Shown here: positions 17,338-25,717 of the stretch, one piece after another | Numbering within the stretch: position 1 is the stretch's first letter | Layout of the letters: each line of letters begins with the position of its first letter | NCBI GenBank assembly: GCA_015232455.1 | Contig: JADFZQ010000003.1 | Location: 62,001-126,000, forward strand | Reading direction: 5' to 3' | DNA length: 64,000 nucleotides | Origin: Desulfamplus sp. | Lineage (GTDB): Bacteria; Desulfobacterota; Desulfobacteria; Desulfobacterales; Desulfobacteraceae | Made by a program: the position numbers and the translations under genes | The notes under the pieces: generated by a model | Seen by the model: the letters and a program-made list of their open reading frames with translations, nothing else | Told to the model about the DNA's origin: nothing | Databases searched by the model: none

Positions 17338-17956
17338 ATTTGCTAATTCTGGATTTACTCTGATTGAACTGATTGTTGTGCTTGCTATAATGGGAAGCGT
17401 GCTTTTTATCACATTGCCCAAATTCAGGACTCTTACATTTGATGATACCAGCGAGAGAGGGCTTAATATTTTGCTCAATACTGTTAAAGACCTAAAAAAA
17501 AAAGCCCTTTCTGATGGTATGGATTACATACTCCATCTTGATGTTGTTAAATCTGTGATGTGGGTTACCTCTGCTTCTATTATGTCGGAAGTTGGGAATG
17601 CGAAGTCTGTAAATAGAGTAGGGCAGCAAAAGATGTCTAATCATACTAAATCGTACAAGATTATGGGGAATTCTAAATCTGATCAGCTTGATAGTATAGA
17701 TAGTAAAAAGGCTAAAGAAAATGCGACACCTCTGCCAGAATCTGTTTATATCACAGGGGTTGAAATTTATGGGTTGTCTAATCGTCAACCTCAAGACGAG
17801 TATCAAATCAGATTTAGCGGGCAAGGGTATTGTGATATGGCAATTATTCACCTAAAAGAGCGTGAAAGTTCAGAAGAGATAGATGTGGTTATTGAGCCTT
17901 TTTTATATAGTGCAAAAATTAGCAACAAACCCATCTCTTTTGATCAATGCAGGTAA
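17303..17956 (+). CDS. gspH: Type II secretion minor pseudopilin GspH
   Basis: Minor pseudopilin: prepilin site [16 protein letters not shown] at residues 16-17, then a beta-rich domain with [10 protein letters not shown]-like C-terminal half. An upstream in-frame ATG at 17255 exists, but GAAGG before ATG 17303 gives a normal 17-residue leader, so that start is used. It overlaps gspG by 35 bases, indicating coupling. A charged, low-complexity stretch (about residues 95-155; [10 protein letters not shown]...[10 protein letters not shown]) enlarges it beyond the usual ~170 residues. Confidence 0.85.
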   Translation: MTLTSKAGNLNRFANSGFTLIELIVVLAIMGSVLFITLPKFRTLTFDDTSERGLNILLNTVKDLKKKALSDGMDYILHLDVVKSVMWVTSASIMSEVGNAKSVNRVGQQKMSNHTKSYKIMGNSKSDQLDSIDSKKAKENATPLPESVYITGVEIYGLSNRQPQDEYQIRFSGQGYCDMAIIHLKERESSEEIDVVIEPFLYSAKISNKPISFDQCR

Positions 17957-17982
17957 TCATTAGATAGTTGCAACTTACATAC

Positions 17983-18016
17983 AGCTATCCTAAATGATTT
18001 TTGAAAATATAAATAA
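17983..18016 (+). repeat. 34-bp dispersed repeat (copy 1)
   Basis: AGCTATCCTAAATGATTTTT followed by GAAAATATAAATAA. It matches 57088-57121 in the same orientation at 32 of 34 positions. It lies in the gspH-gspI gap. No function is apparent. Confidence 0.75.
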
Positions 18017-18029
18017 TCAATATTTACGA

Positions 18030-18057
18030 GTAGAGACGCATGTCCTTGCGTATCTAC
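18030..18057. repeat. Inverted repeat between gspH and gspI
   Basis: GTAGAGACGCA (18030-18040) and TGCGTATCTAC (18047-18057), complementary at 10 of 11 positions with a six-base loop. It sits in the 152-base gap, the only sizeable gap inside the gspG-L run. It is probably a mobile palindromic repeat rather than a terminator, since no T-run follows. Confidence 0.6.
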
Positions 18058-18108
18058 AGTTTAGGCTGAACTCAATTTATGACCTTGAACGGTATATATA
18101 TTAAATAG

Positions 18109-18543
18109 ATGCAAAAATATCATAAAATCAAAGGGTTTACACTTCTTGAAATTATGGTCAGTATATCTATTCTTGCCCTTGTAGTTGTCTCGGTCTTTAA
18201 AATCCAATCATCTATAATCCGCCTCTCTATTGCAGGAGAGTTTTACTCTACAGCATCACATCTTGCCCGCCAAAAACTTGCTGATATTGAGCAAGAGATT
18301 CGTGATCCCTCTATGGTAAATGAAATTTCCACAAAAGAGCTTTCAGGAGATTTTGGAGATAATTTCCCAGATTATAACTGGAAATGTGCGATTAATAACC
18401 TTGATCTATCAAATTCAGAGATTCCAGAAGAGGTTATCAAAAAGGGAGACCTACAAAAATTAAAAAAGATAAAAATTGAAATCTCATATAAAGATGAATT
18501 CTCCTTTAATATCTCATCTTGGAGATTTGTCCAAAATGATTGA
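18109..18543 (+). CDS. gspI: Type II secretion minor pseudopilin GspI
   Basis: 144 residues. A short leader MQKYHKIKG|FTLLEIMVSISILALVVV shows the prepilin peptidase cut and hydrophobic helix, and the domain continues with the GspI-typical HLARQKLADIE segment. It forms the tip complex with GspJ and GspK. Its stop codon lies eight bases inside the gspJ gene, indicating translational coupling. Confidence 0.9.
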   Translation: MQKYHKIKGFTLLEIMVSISILALVVVSVFKIQSSIIRLSIAGEFYSTASHLARQKLADIEQEIRDPSMVNEISTKELSGDFGDNFPDYNWKCAINNLDLSNSEIPEEVIKKGDLQKLKKIKIEISYKDEFSFNISSWRFVQND

Positions 18544-19396
18544 AACAGAAGAAGTAAAACCAACTGGTTTTACCCTTTTTGAGATTCTTGTGGCAGTGAT
18601 GATTTTCGGAATCATCATGCTTACCATATTTTCTTCATTTCGCTCATTTATAAAATCGTCATACTTTATAAAAGATAAGATTGCTGCATCAGAAGTAATT
18701 GCATCTATTTCCAATGTTGTGGTTAGGGATTTTATCTCTTTGCGAATATCTCTACCTCCAGAATATTCAAAAAAGCTCTCCTCAAATTCTACATCTTCAA
18801 CTTCAGGTGATTTTAAAAATTCTACATCAGTTAATGGAACTTCAGATTCTACTTCAGATTCAATATCTCCATCATCACTGTTTGATAATAGTGATGATAA
18901 AGATAAGTTTAGATTTTTTGGAGATGAAACAACCATTGAAGGAGAGTTGTTTTCAAGAGTAAGATTTGCCTCTCTTGCTCATGTTGCATTTGGCATTAGG
19001 ACAACTCCAAATGAATTATCTATATCTGAATCTAAATCTTCAAAGACTGAGTCTAAACAATCTGCTGGAGTTGCTCGTATTCTCTATTATGTCCGCCCAA
19101 ACGATGAAGATGGGTTTGATCTTTGCCGTTCTGACACTCTTAACCAATTTGACGACACTGAAGGAACAAGTTGTGATCCTATAATTTGCCAAAATATAAC
19201 TAAATTTAAGTTAACTTATATGGACATTAAAGGAGATGAACATACAGAGTGGGATTCTGAATCAGATGAATTTGAATATTCCACGCCTGTTTCGGTTAGA
19301 GTTGAAATAGAGTTTAAGGTAATGGATTCGGTTCATAAGTTTTTAACTCAAATATCTATGCCTCTTTTTAGAACCACTTTAAAAAATTACAAATAA
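18536..19396 (+). CDS. gspJ: Type II secretion minor pseudopilin GspJ
   Basis: Leader MIETEEVKPTG|FTLFEILVAVMIFG with the prepilin site at residues 11-12. The later region (RILYYVRP...FDLCRSDT and the C-terminal VRVEIEFKVMD) is GspJ-like. The ATG at 18536, after GGAGA and overlapping the end of gspI, is preferred to an in-frame ATG at 18476. An insert of about 45 residues made almost only of Ser, Thr, Asn, Asp and Gly (about residues 82-125) interrupts the fold. It is one of several low-complexity inserts in this window. Confidence 0.88.
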   Translation: MIETEEVKPTGFTLFEILVAVMIFGIIMLTIFSSFRSFIKSSYFIKDKIAASEVIASISNVVVRDFISLRISLPPEYSKKLSSNSTSSTSGDFKNSTSVNGTSDSTSDSISPSSLFDNSDDKDKFRFFGDETTIEGELFSRVRFASLAHVAFGIRTTPNELSISESKSSKTESKQSAGVARILYYVRPNDEDGFDLCRSDTLNQFDDTEGTSCDPIICQNITKFKLTYMDIKGDEHTEWDSESDEFEYSTPVSVRVEIEFKVMDSVHKFLTQISMPLFRTTLKNYK

Positions 19397-19399
19397 TTT

Positions 19400-20623
19400 A
19401 TGGTAATATTAAATAATAAAGGTATGGCTCTGTTAATTACACTTGCCTTGATTGCGGTTTTGATGACGGCTGCTCTTGAGCTTGTTCGTAACTCAAGTGA
19501 TTCATCAGAGCTTGAAAGAAAGACAGCATATCTCCTACAAGCTCAAGAGATGGCAAGATCGGGTATTGAACTTGCCATGTTTATTCTAACCCGTGATGCT
19601 GAACAAAATGATATTGACTCTTTACAAGAGATGTGGGCTTCTCCTGATATGCTCGCATCTGCTGTTGAACTTTTGGGATTTGATCAAAATCAAGGGTCTC
19701 TTGATGTTGTAATTACCGATGAGCTTGGTAAAATTCAAGTAAACGCTCTTTTAGAGCAGTTTCCCGGCAATATCGCTAACAATGACCAGATAGCTTTATG
19801 GGAACGATTTTTAAATATTGCCATTTCAAGCGATAAATCTCTTGATCTGCGTGACCCTGCTGAAATTATAAACTCTTTAAAAGATTGGCTCGACTCTGGT
19901 GATGATGATGCAATAAGCGGTCTATCTGGTGCAGAATCTAACTATTATGAAGCTCTTGATCCGCAAATTTTTTGCAGCAATGGTCCACTAAATAGTGTAG
20001 AAGAGCTTTTTATGATCAAAGGAATTCCTGAGAATATTACATCAGTTCCTGCAAAATTAATTGAGGAGTCTATAGTGAATCTTCCTGATTCAGCAACTTA
20101 TAAACCTTTTGGGCTAAATAATAGTTCCACCAAAAATTCAAATATAGAGTCAAAATCTGATATGATTGCAAAGAACTTTTCAGAAGAGTATTTAACTTTA
20201 GAACCAGATAGAATTTTCACTGTTTATGGAATAGACTCTAATAAAAAAGAGGGGTCAAAATTCACATATTCAGGAAAAATTAACATAAATACCGCAGATG
20301 TTGCTGTTCTTGCTGCAATGTTACCTATTGGTATGGAAGATCAGGCATCTGAGCTTGCAAATTTTAGACTTGAGAAAGGTGAGAATAGGGATATATTTAC
20401 AAACAGCCTTGACAGTGGGTGGTATAAAAAGGTTATATCTCTCTCCCCAAAGGATGTTAAGGAGTTTGAGAAGATAGTAAGATATTCAAGCGATCTGTTC
20501 AGAGTTGACGCTACAGCCAACTTTAATGGTGTTGATGTATCTTTGACAGGATTCATTAAAAGAGAAAAAAGAGAAGATAGTGGTAAATGGGGCTGCACCA
20601 TTATTCAGCTAACAGGAAATTGA
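19400..20623 (+). CDS. gspK: Type II secretion minor pseudopilin GspK
   Basis: 407 residues. Short leader MVILNNKG|MALLITLALIAVLMT; the non-Phe residue after the cleavage Gly is usual in GspK. The domain has ARSGIELAMFIL, DELGKIQVNAL, and helix-hairpin-helix-like SAM segments (SLKDWLDSGDDDAISGLSGAE; SGKININTADVAVLAAM). It caps the pseudopilus. A charged, Ser/Lys-rich spacer occupies about residues 245-275. It starts three bases after gspJ ends and four bases before gspL. Confidence 0.92.
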   Translation: MVILNNKGMALLITLALIAVLMTAALELVRNSSDSSELERKTAYLLQAQEMARSGIELAMFILTRDAEQNDIDSLQEMWASPDMLASAVELLGFDQNQGSLDVVITDELGKIQVNALLEQFPGNIANNDQIALWERFLNIAISSDKSLDLRDPAEIINSLKDWLDSGDDDAISGLSGAESNYYEALDPQIFCSNGPLNSVEELFMIKGIPENITSVPAKLIEESIVNLPDSATYKPFGLNNSSTKNSNIESKSDMIAKNFSEEYLTLEPDRIFTVYGIDSNKKEGSKFTYSGKININTADVAVLAAMLPIGMEDQASELANFRLEKGENRDIFTNSLDSGWYKKVISLSPKDVKEFEKIVRYSSDLFRVDATANFNGVDVSLTGFIKREKREDSGKWGCTIIQLTGN

Positions 20624-20627
20624 TTTA

Positions 20628-22331
20628 ATGAGTGAAAAAATTTTAGGGCTTGAACTCTCTTCAGATTCATTGACAGCGGTTGTTATAAAAAGGTCTTTGA
20701 ATAAATACACTATTGCTGACTCTGCTTGGACACAATATGATTTAAAAACAGAGAAAAAAAATTCTCAAGAAGAGTCAAATTCTATTCCAAATTCTATTTG
20801 GAGATGTTTGAAATGGGATAGTGAATCGTTTGAAGATGCCCTTAAAACTCTTATATCAGAACTTGACTTAAAAGGATGTTCTAAATCTGCTTTGTGCCTA
20901 CCAGCTTATTTATTCTCATTTAGGACATTGAATATACCTTTTACCTCAGATAGTAAAATTCGCCAAATTCTCTCTTATGAGCTAGCATCTCACCTTCCTA
21001 TTAGCTATGCTGGCTATGTTTCTGATTTTATCCTATTAAAAGAATCTGATTTTATTGACCTCAACAATATTGATAATTCAACAAAAAAATCATCAAATAA
21101 ACCCTTCATCTTTACTGCATCTCTTCCTATTAATGTGATAGATACTTTGTTTTCTATCCTGAAACAATATGGGATAGAGCCTGAGCTTGTAACATCACAA
21201 GGGATTGTTGCAGCAAATTTCATTAATAATAATGTAATCAACAAAGAGAATAATAATTTAGTAAAAGATAGGACTAATTTAATAAAAGATAGAAATAATC
21301 TAATAAGCAAAATTTTAGATACTCAATTTAAAAAGAGAATTAATCAAAAGAGCGATAATGCTCTTAATGTTTTAATTGAAAGGAGAGTATCTGATACTGC
21401 CCTATCATTTATTTTAAATGGGAATATTGTAGCTATTCGCTCTTTTATTGGGGAGAAAGAGGACTCTTTTGTTGAAAAAACAGTGCAGCAGACAATAGTA
21501 GGTTTAAGCCAGAGATATAATATTGAAATAGCTAAAGTTAATAAAATTGATCTCTCTGATTATGGGGCATCTGTTAATCTTCTCAATGACCTTCATTTAG
21601 ATAATTTAGGTTATTTTACATCAAAGAATCTTCACTCAGATAATTTTCAAGCAAAAAATCTTCAATTAGGTAATTTTAATCAATCAAATGTTATTGAACA
21701 ATTAAATAATCTCCACTGGTTCAATGCTATAGCTGCTGCTTTTTGCTCAATTAAAAGAGAAAAGACAATCAATTTATGTCAGGATAAATATGCTAAAAGC
21801 TCTTTTTTTAATAAATTCAAAGATAGTATTATTAGCTTATCCATTTTTTCAGCAGCTCTTTTTATCTGCCTATTTATAAATATTGAATTTGATATTTTAA
21901 CTCTTAAAAAAGAGGTAAAAATTCTTGATAAAGCAATTACAGAGAGTTTCATAAAAACGTTTCCTGATGTGAAAAATGTGGTAGAGCCACTGATGCAGAT
22001 GCAAGTGAAAATAAGAGAACTTGAGCAGAGTGGTTTTGTAAAGGGAGGGCAGGGGAGTAATAATTCTCGTTCCAAGATAAGGGCTATTGAAATTCTGTAT
22101 GAGCTTTCAAACCGAATACCTAAAAATATTGATATTGAAGTTACCCGTTTTCTTTTGAGTGAAGGAAGATTGGTAATTGCAGGAAATACTGATAATTTTA
22201 ACACTATTGATAAGATCAAAACATTGCTTGAACAATATGATAGATTCAAAAGCGTTACCATAAATAGTGCAAATGCCGATAAAACAGGAAATAGGATTTT
22301 GTTTAATTTTATCGTTGAGTTTAAGGAGTAA
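20628..22331 (+). CDS. gspL: Type II secretion inner-membrane assembly protein GspL
   Basis: 567 residues. N-terminal actin-like (ASKHA) cytoplasmic domain opening ILGLELSSDSLTAVVIK, one transmembrane helix near residues 400-422 (IISLSIFSAALFICLFINI), and a periplasmic ferredoxin-like domain near the C-terminus. It links the GspE ATPase to GspM. Two low-complexity inserts, Asn-rich (about 203-230) and an LDN/KNL-type degenerate repeat (about 325-355), make it longer than usual. Normally gspM follows directly; here the next gsp gene lies 6 kb downstream beyond accessory DNA. Confidence 0.88.
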   Translation: MSEKILGLELSSDSLTAVVIKRSLNKYTIADSAWTQYDLKTEKKNSQEESNSIPNSIWRCLKWDSESFEDALKTLISELDLKGCSKSALCLPAYLFSFRTLNIPFTSDSKIRQILSYELASHLPISYAGYVSDFILLKESDFIDLNNIDNSTKKSSNKPFIFTASLPINVIDTLFSILKQYGIEPELVTSQGIVAANFINNNVINKENNNLVKDRTNLIKDRNNLISKILDTQFKKRINQKSDNALNVLIERRVSDTALSFILNGNIVAIRSFIGEKEDSFVEKTVQQTIVGLSQRYNIEIAKVNKIDLSDYGASVNLLNDLHLDNLGYFTSKNLHSDNFQAKNLQLGNFNQSNVIEQLNNLHWFNAIAAAFCSIKREKTINLCQDKYAKSSFFNKFKDSIISLSIFSAALFICLFINIEFDILTLKKEVKILDKAITESFIKTFPDVKNVVEPLMQMQVKIRELEQSGFVKGGQGSNNSRSKIRAIEILYELSNRIPKNIDIEVTRFLLSEGRLVIAGNTDNFNTIDKIKTLLEQYDRFKSVTINSANADKTGNRILFNFIVEFKE

Positions 22332-22335
22332 TATT

Positions 22336-22632
22336 ATGAATATAAAAAAACATACAGATTTAGTAAAAGAGATAGTAGAAATAGCAAATTTTATACCATT
22401 AGAGCAGACCCTACAGCTTTATAAATTTGCTCTTATTCTAAAGAGCCAAGCATCTTCTCATGAAGAAGTTTCTGATAATATAAATATAGATGAAGAACTT
22501 TGGAAAGCTCAATTTGCAAAAACTTCTGATGACAAGTTAGCTAATTTGGTAAAATTGGTTGAAACCGAGATAGATAAAGGTGCCACTATGCCAATGTTTA
22601 ATAAAAATGGCGACTTTATTGAATGCCAATAA
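22336..22632 (+). CDS. Small protein resembling DUF2281-like antitoxins (uncertain)
   Basis: 99 residues from the ATG at 22336, which has a good AAGGAG site; a longer in-frame start at 22267 lies inside gspL. The N-terminal helix (LVKEIVEIANFIPLEQTLQLYKFALILKSQ) resembles the LP-E-x-x-x-v-x-DFxxFLxxQ helix of small antitoxin-like proteins, and the C-terminus is a short charged tail. The next gene overlaps it by 10 bases, a layout typical of toxin-antitoxin pairs. It begins four bases after gspL, at the left edge of the accessory block. Function unproven. Confidence 0.55.
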   Translation: MNIKKHTDLVKEIVEIANFIPLEQTLQLYKFALILKSQASSHEEVSDNINIDEELWKAQFAKTSDDKLANLVKLVETEIDKGATMPMFNKNGDFIECQ

Positions 22633-22892
22633 ATTCTCGAACAACATCCCCGTCAATTTATTGGCAAGAGATTATCTGTTTTGCCGATAAGTTTTACTCA
22701 AAAAAGCCAAAATATGCAGGTGTTGAAAAAAGTTTAGATAAGATTGTGGAGGAGATTAGAAAACTTGATCAACAAAATTCTTCTCATTTACCTATTTGGA
22801 ATAATAACTCTCACCTTGATAAAAAATCTGATTATAATAACAAAACCCACTCTGAAAGGTTTTCAAGCTGGGTAAAGAAGTTCTTAATATAG
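22623..22892 (+). CDS. Small hypothetical protein, possible partner of the preceding gene
   Basis: 89 residues, not assigned to a family. Opening PSIYWQEIICFADKFYSKKP suggests a helical domain, followed by a charged helix (EKSLDKIVEEIRKLDQQ) and a low-complexity Asn/Ser/His stretch. No signal peptide or membrane segment. Start ATG 22623 lies within the last codons of the preceding gene (10-base overlap), so the two are probably translated together. The pair could be a further toxin-antitoxin module or merely two cotranscribed proteins. Confidence 0.5.
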   Translation: MPINSRTTSPSIYWQEIICFADKFYSKKPKYAGVEKSLDKIVEEIRKLDQQNSSHLPIWNNNSHLDKKSDYNNKTHSERFSSWVKKFLI

Positions 22893-22943
22893 TCAATTGT
22901 AAAGAGATAGTTAATAAATGAAATTTTTACTACGGAGATAATA

Positions 22944-25280
22944 ATGAAAAAGTCTGTTGTTGTATGTTTAACAGTAATTAGTATTGTATGTTCGTATTTT
23001 GTAAATGCAGAAGCTTTTAATGGATTTAATAATTGTATTGAAAAGGAAATTTCAAATGCGTCAATCTCTATTGATGGCAATTTTAATGATTGGAATGCAG
23101 TTACATCTTTTATTTCTGATCCATCAGGTGATAGTGATAATACAATGACAGGAGACGATATAAAAGCTGTATATTTTGCAAAAGACGATAGTAACATTTT
23201 TATTAAAGTTGATTTATGGGAGAATTTGAATACCTCTTTTTGGAACTATCCGCCCCCAAATGATGGTAGATATAATGTTTCTATTAATAATATCTATGTG
23301 GGAATAGCATATAACTCCTCCTCTGGAAAATGGGAAATAGGTTATAATGGTTCAGGTGGTCCCTCAGGATTGAAGGGTTCATCTTATGTAGTCACATCAT
23401 CACAATCCATTGAATTAAAAATCCCATTTAGTTATCTTGATACATCAAGTGAATTTAAAGTAGTAGTAAATTCATCGAAAAATTATCCCACTGGAACGAC
23501 ATTGGATGAATCTCAATGTGTTCTGATAGGCGATGGAACCCAAAATTCCGCAACTGTCGTAACCGGCACCCCCGCCACCTCAATCACATCAACCACAGCG
23601 ACACTGAACGGCACGGTAAACCCTAACGGATCAGCAACAACATATTATTTTGATTATGGCACAACCACAAACTACGGCTCTAAAACTACCAGCCAAAATG
23701 CAGGTTCAGGGACAAGCAATGTATCTGTAACAGCAGATTTAACAGGGCTTGTTGCCAATACCACATACCATTTCCGTCTTGTTGCAACAAACAGCAAAGG
23801 TACAACCTACGGCAGCGATTATACTTTTAAAACTACTGAGCAAATAGTCCTTGGTCGTTTGCAAGTAACCCTTTCTCCAACAGACGCAATAACTGCTGGT
23901 GCTAAATGGCGAGTTGACTCGGGTGAATGGCAAAATAGCGGTGCTACTGTTTCCAATTTGACCGCTGGCACTCACACTGTAGATTTCAAAGATATTACTG
24001 GCTGGACAAAACCTGACAAGACAACCATTGATATTCAAGCTGGACAAACCGCAACTCTTACAAAAGAGTATATTTATATTGAGTGTTCAAAGTTGCAACC
24101 CCCAAGTGGCATTACAACGATTGAGATGACCTCCAATCCTACTGATGCACCTGTTTATATGGGCAGTGTAGTAACTGGCGGCAATCAGATGGAGTTATCC
24201 ATCAATTTTCCTGCTTACAGTAAACCAGTTGATATATGGATAGCGATTCGACTTCCTGATGGCAGTTATTACGTGGTTGATGAATCTGGGAAATTCCTGC
24301 CTTCCACATCTGCTTTTGCTCCAGTCGCCTCGGGTGTAGCCTGTGTTAATATAACAAAACAGCTTGTTCCACCGTTTGAAACCAGTACATTGGGAACTGC
24401 ATTTAATGGACTATGGTTTGTCTATTGGCTAATCGCTCCTGAGAGCAATGGTGACTTTGCTAAGGCTATGGGAAACGGCAAGTTTGTCTATGGTTCTTAT
24501 TCTTTTGAAGTAGCGGTGAAAGCAAAAACCTTCACCAACTCCCTTAAAATGACCTTCAATCTTATTCCAGCAGGAACATTTATGATGGGTTCGCCGGCAG
24601 ATGAGCTGGGTAGATTCTTAAACAGTATTACATCTGGTATAACGTCACATGAATCCCCCCAGCATAAGGTTACATTGACCAAAGCCTATTACATGCAGAC
24701 CACAGAGGTAACTCAGGGTCAGTGGAAAGCTATAATGGGGAGCAATCCTTCACGTTTCAGCAGTTGCGGTGATAACTGTCCGGTTGAGCAGGTGTCGTGG
24801 GATGATATTCAGGAATTTATCACCAAACTAAATGCGATGGGACAGGAAACATATGAGTTACCGACCGAAGCACAGTGGGAATATGCGGCTCGTGCAGGTT
24901 CAACAACTGCGTTTTCAAATGGAGGTATGACTGACCCTGAATGTGATGATGCCAATTTAGATGCAATAGGTTGGTATTGTGGAAATTCTCTATATGAAAC
25001 TAAACAAGTAGCTCAGAAGATTCCTAATGCCTGGGGGTTGTATGACATGCATGGTAACGTGATGGAGTTCTGTCAAGATTGGTATGCAAGTTATTCTACA
25101 TTTGACGCTATTGACCCTGTTGGTCCGGCTTGGTCAATGGGCTTAGGCACGGTTATTCGCGGCGGTAGCTGGATCGCCGACGCTATCTACTGCCGTTCTG
25201 CGCTTCGCGCCAACATCTACTCGTCTAACCGTAGCAACGGTGTCGGTTTCCGGCTCGTTTGCTCCGCAGGTCATCAGTAG
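22944..25280 (+). CDS. Secreted multidomain protein with FGE/C-type-lectin-fold domain, probable DGR target
   Basis: 778 residues. A signal peptide at 1-25 implies export. Order: a DOMON/CBM9-like beta domain (about 30-195; IDGNFNDWNAV), an Ig/fibronectin-like domain (about 200-298; TATLNGTVNPNGSATTYYF), a PEGA-like beta domain (about 303-378), a linker domain, and a formylglycine-generating-enzyme/sulfatase-modifying-factor domain (about 535-775; PAGTFMMGSP, PTEAQWEYAARAG, WGLYDMHGNVMEFCQDWY). The end, RGGSWIADAIYCRSALRAN...GVGFRLV, has the frame of diversity-generating-retroelement variable proteins, with NNC codons at exposed positions. Base composition changes from AT-rich (first ~600 bases) to GC-richer, suggesting mosaic origin. 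A display or ligand-binding role is inferred. Confidence 0.85.
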   Translation: MKKSVVVCLTVISIVCSYFVNAEAFNGFNNCIEKEISNASISIDGNFNDWNAVTSFISDPSGDSDNTMTGDDIKAVYFAKDDSNIFIKVDLWENLNTSFWNYPPPNDGRYNVSINNIYVGIAYNSSSGKWEIGYNGSGGPSGLKGSSYVVTSSQSIELKIPFSYLDTSSEFKVVVNSSKNYPTGTTLDESQCVLIGDGTQNSATVVTGTPATSITSTTATLNGTVNPNGSATTYYFDYGTTTNYGSKTTSQNAGSGTSNVSVTADLTGLVANTTYHFRLVATNSKGTTYGSDYTFKTTEQIVLGRLQVTLSPTDAITAGAKWRVDSGEWQNSGATVSNLTAGTHTVDFKDITGWTKPDKTTIDIQAGQTATLTKEYIYIECSKLQPPSGITTIEMTSNPTDAPVYMGSVVTGGNQMELSINFPAYSKPVDIWIAIRLPDGSYYVVDESGKFLPSTSAFAPVASGVACVNITKQLVPPFETSTLGTAFNGLWFVYWLIAPESNGDFAKAMGNGKFVYGSYSFEVAVKAKTFTNSLKMTFNLIPAGTFMMGSPADELGRFLNSITSGITSHESPQHKVTLTKAYYMQTTEVTQGQWKAIMGSNPSRFSSCGDNCPVEQVSWDDIQEFITKLNAMGQETYELPTEAQWEYAARAGSTTAFSNGGMTDPECDDANLDAIGWYCGNSLYETKQVAQKIPNAWGLYDMHGNVMEFCQDWYASYSTFDAIDPVGPAWSMGLGTVIRGGSWIADAIYCRSALRANIYSSNRSNGVGFRLVCSAGHQ
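25151..25270 (+). other. Candidate DGR variable region (VR)
   Basis: Encodes residues ~737-776. Constant scaffold codons (RGGSW; CRSA; R; GFRLV) alternate with codons ATC GCC GAC, ATC TAC, GCC AAC ATC TAC, AAC, AGC AAC. All of these are NNC, as expected when the adenines of AAC codons in a template repeat are randomised. It lies at the extreme 3' end of the gene, the usual VR position, and ends in a GC-rich stretch (GGTTTCCGGCTCGTTTGCTC) suitable as the initiation-of-mutagenic-homology segment. No template repeat or reverse transcriptase was found in the window. Confidence 0.75.
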
Positions 25281-25299
25281 GCAGGCTCTTTGGAAGGTG

Positions 25300-25430
25300 T
25301 CTGAATCACGGATTGGCAGAGGATTTAAGGGATTTCACGGATTGGAAAATCAGTGGAATTGGTGTAATCAGGTTAATCGGTGATTCTGAATCAGGATTTG
25401 CAGGATAAAAGAATAAGGCTAATCCTGAAA
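25300..25430 (+). repeat. Cassette-flanking repeat R1
   Basis: Opens CTGAATCACGGATTGGCA and contains GGGATTTCACGGATT, then AATCGGTGATTCTGAATCAG and GGATTTGCAGGAT...AATCCTGAAAAT. AATCACGGATT and AATCGGTGATT form inverted termini of a unit of about 90 bases. Related repeats lie at 26021, 26851 and 27509. It starts 20 bases after the DGR-like gene and runs to the ribosome binding site of the next antitoxin. Confidence 0.75.
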
Positions 25431-25462
25431 ATTTTATGATTTTTATAAATAAGGAGGGTTTC

Positions 25463-25717
25463 ATGCAAAAAGCAAGAATGAATCTAACTATTGATGCTGA
25501 TTTGATTCAGTTTATCAATGAATATGCAGAAAGCCAGCGTACTACTGTGTCTGAGGTCTTTACCCAATTTGCCTTGAGACTGAAGCTCCTTAAGGAGAAT
25601 GACGTGACGGAGAAAATTATAGCTGACAAAGACTTTTATGACGCACTCTTGGTAACTATGGAAAAAATCAAGTCTGGTACAATGAGATGGCATACTTATG
25701 ATGAGGTCTTTGAATGA
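25463..25717 (+). CDS. Ribbon-helix-helix type antitoxin
   Basis: 84 residues from the ATG at 25463, chosen because AAGGAGGG lies just upstream; an in-frame ATG at 25436 has no such site. The MNLTIDADLIQFINEYAESQ opening is a beta strand plus helix of the ribbon-helix-helix (DUF6364-like) class, and the C-terminal half is an acidic helical tail that would neutralise the toxin. Its stop overlaps the toxin start (ATGA at 25714). DNA binding and autoregulation are inferred from the family. Confidence 0.75.
   Translation: MQKARMNLTIDADLIQFINEYAESQRTTVSEVFTQFALRLKLLKENDVTEKIIADKDFYDALLVTMEKIKSGTMRWHTYDEVFE

Noticed and set aside
18514-18936. 140-codon minus-strand frame opposite gspJ
   Set aside because: Antisense reading of the low-complexity part of gspJ; composition mirrors the repeat and no homologous pattern is seen.
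21779-22261. 160-codon minus-strand frame opposite the gspL 3' end
   Set aside because: Shadow of gspL; lacks a start signal and any recognisable domain.
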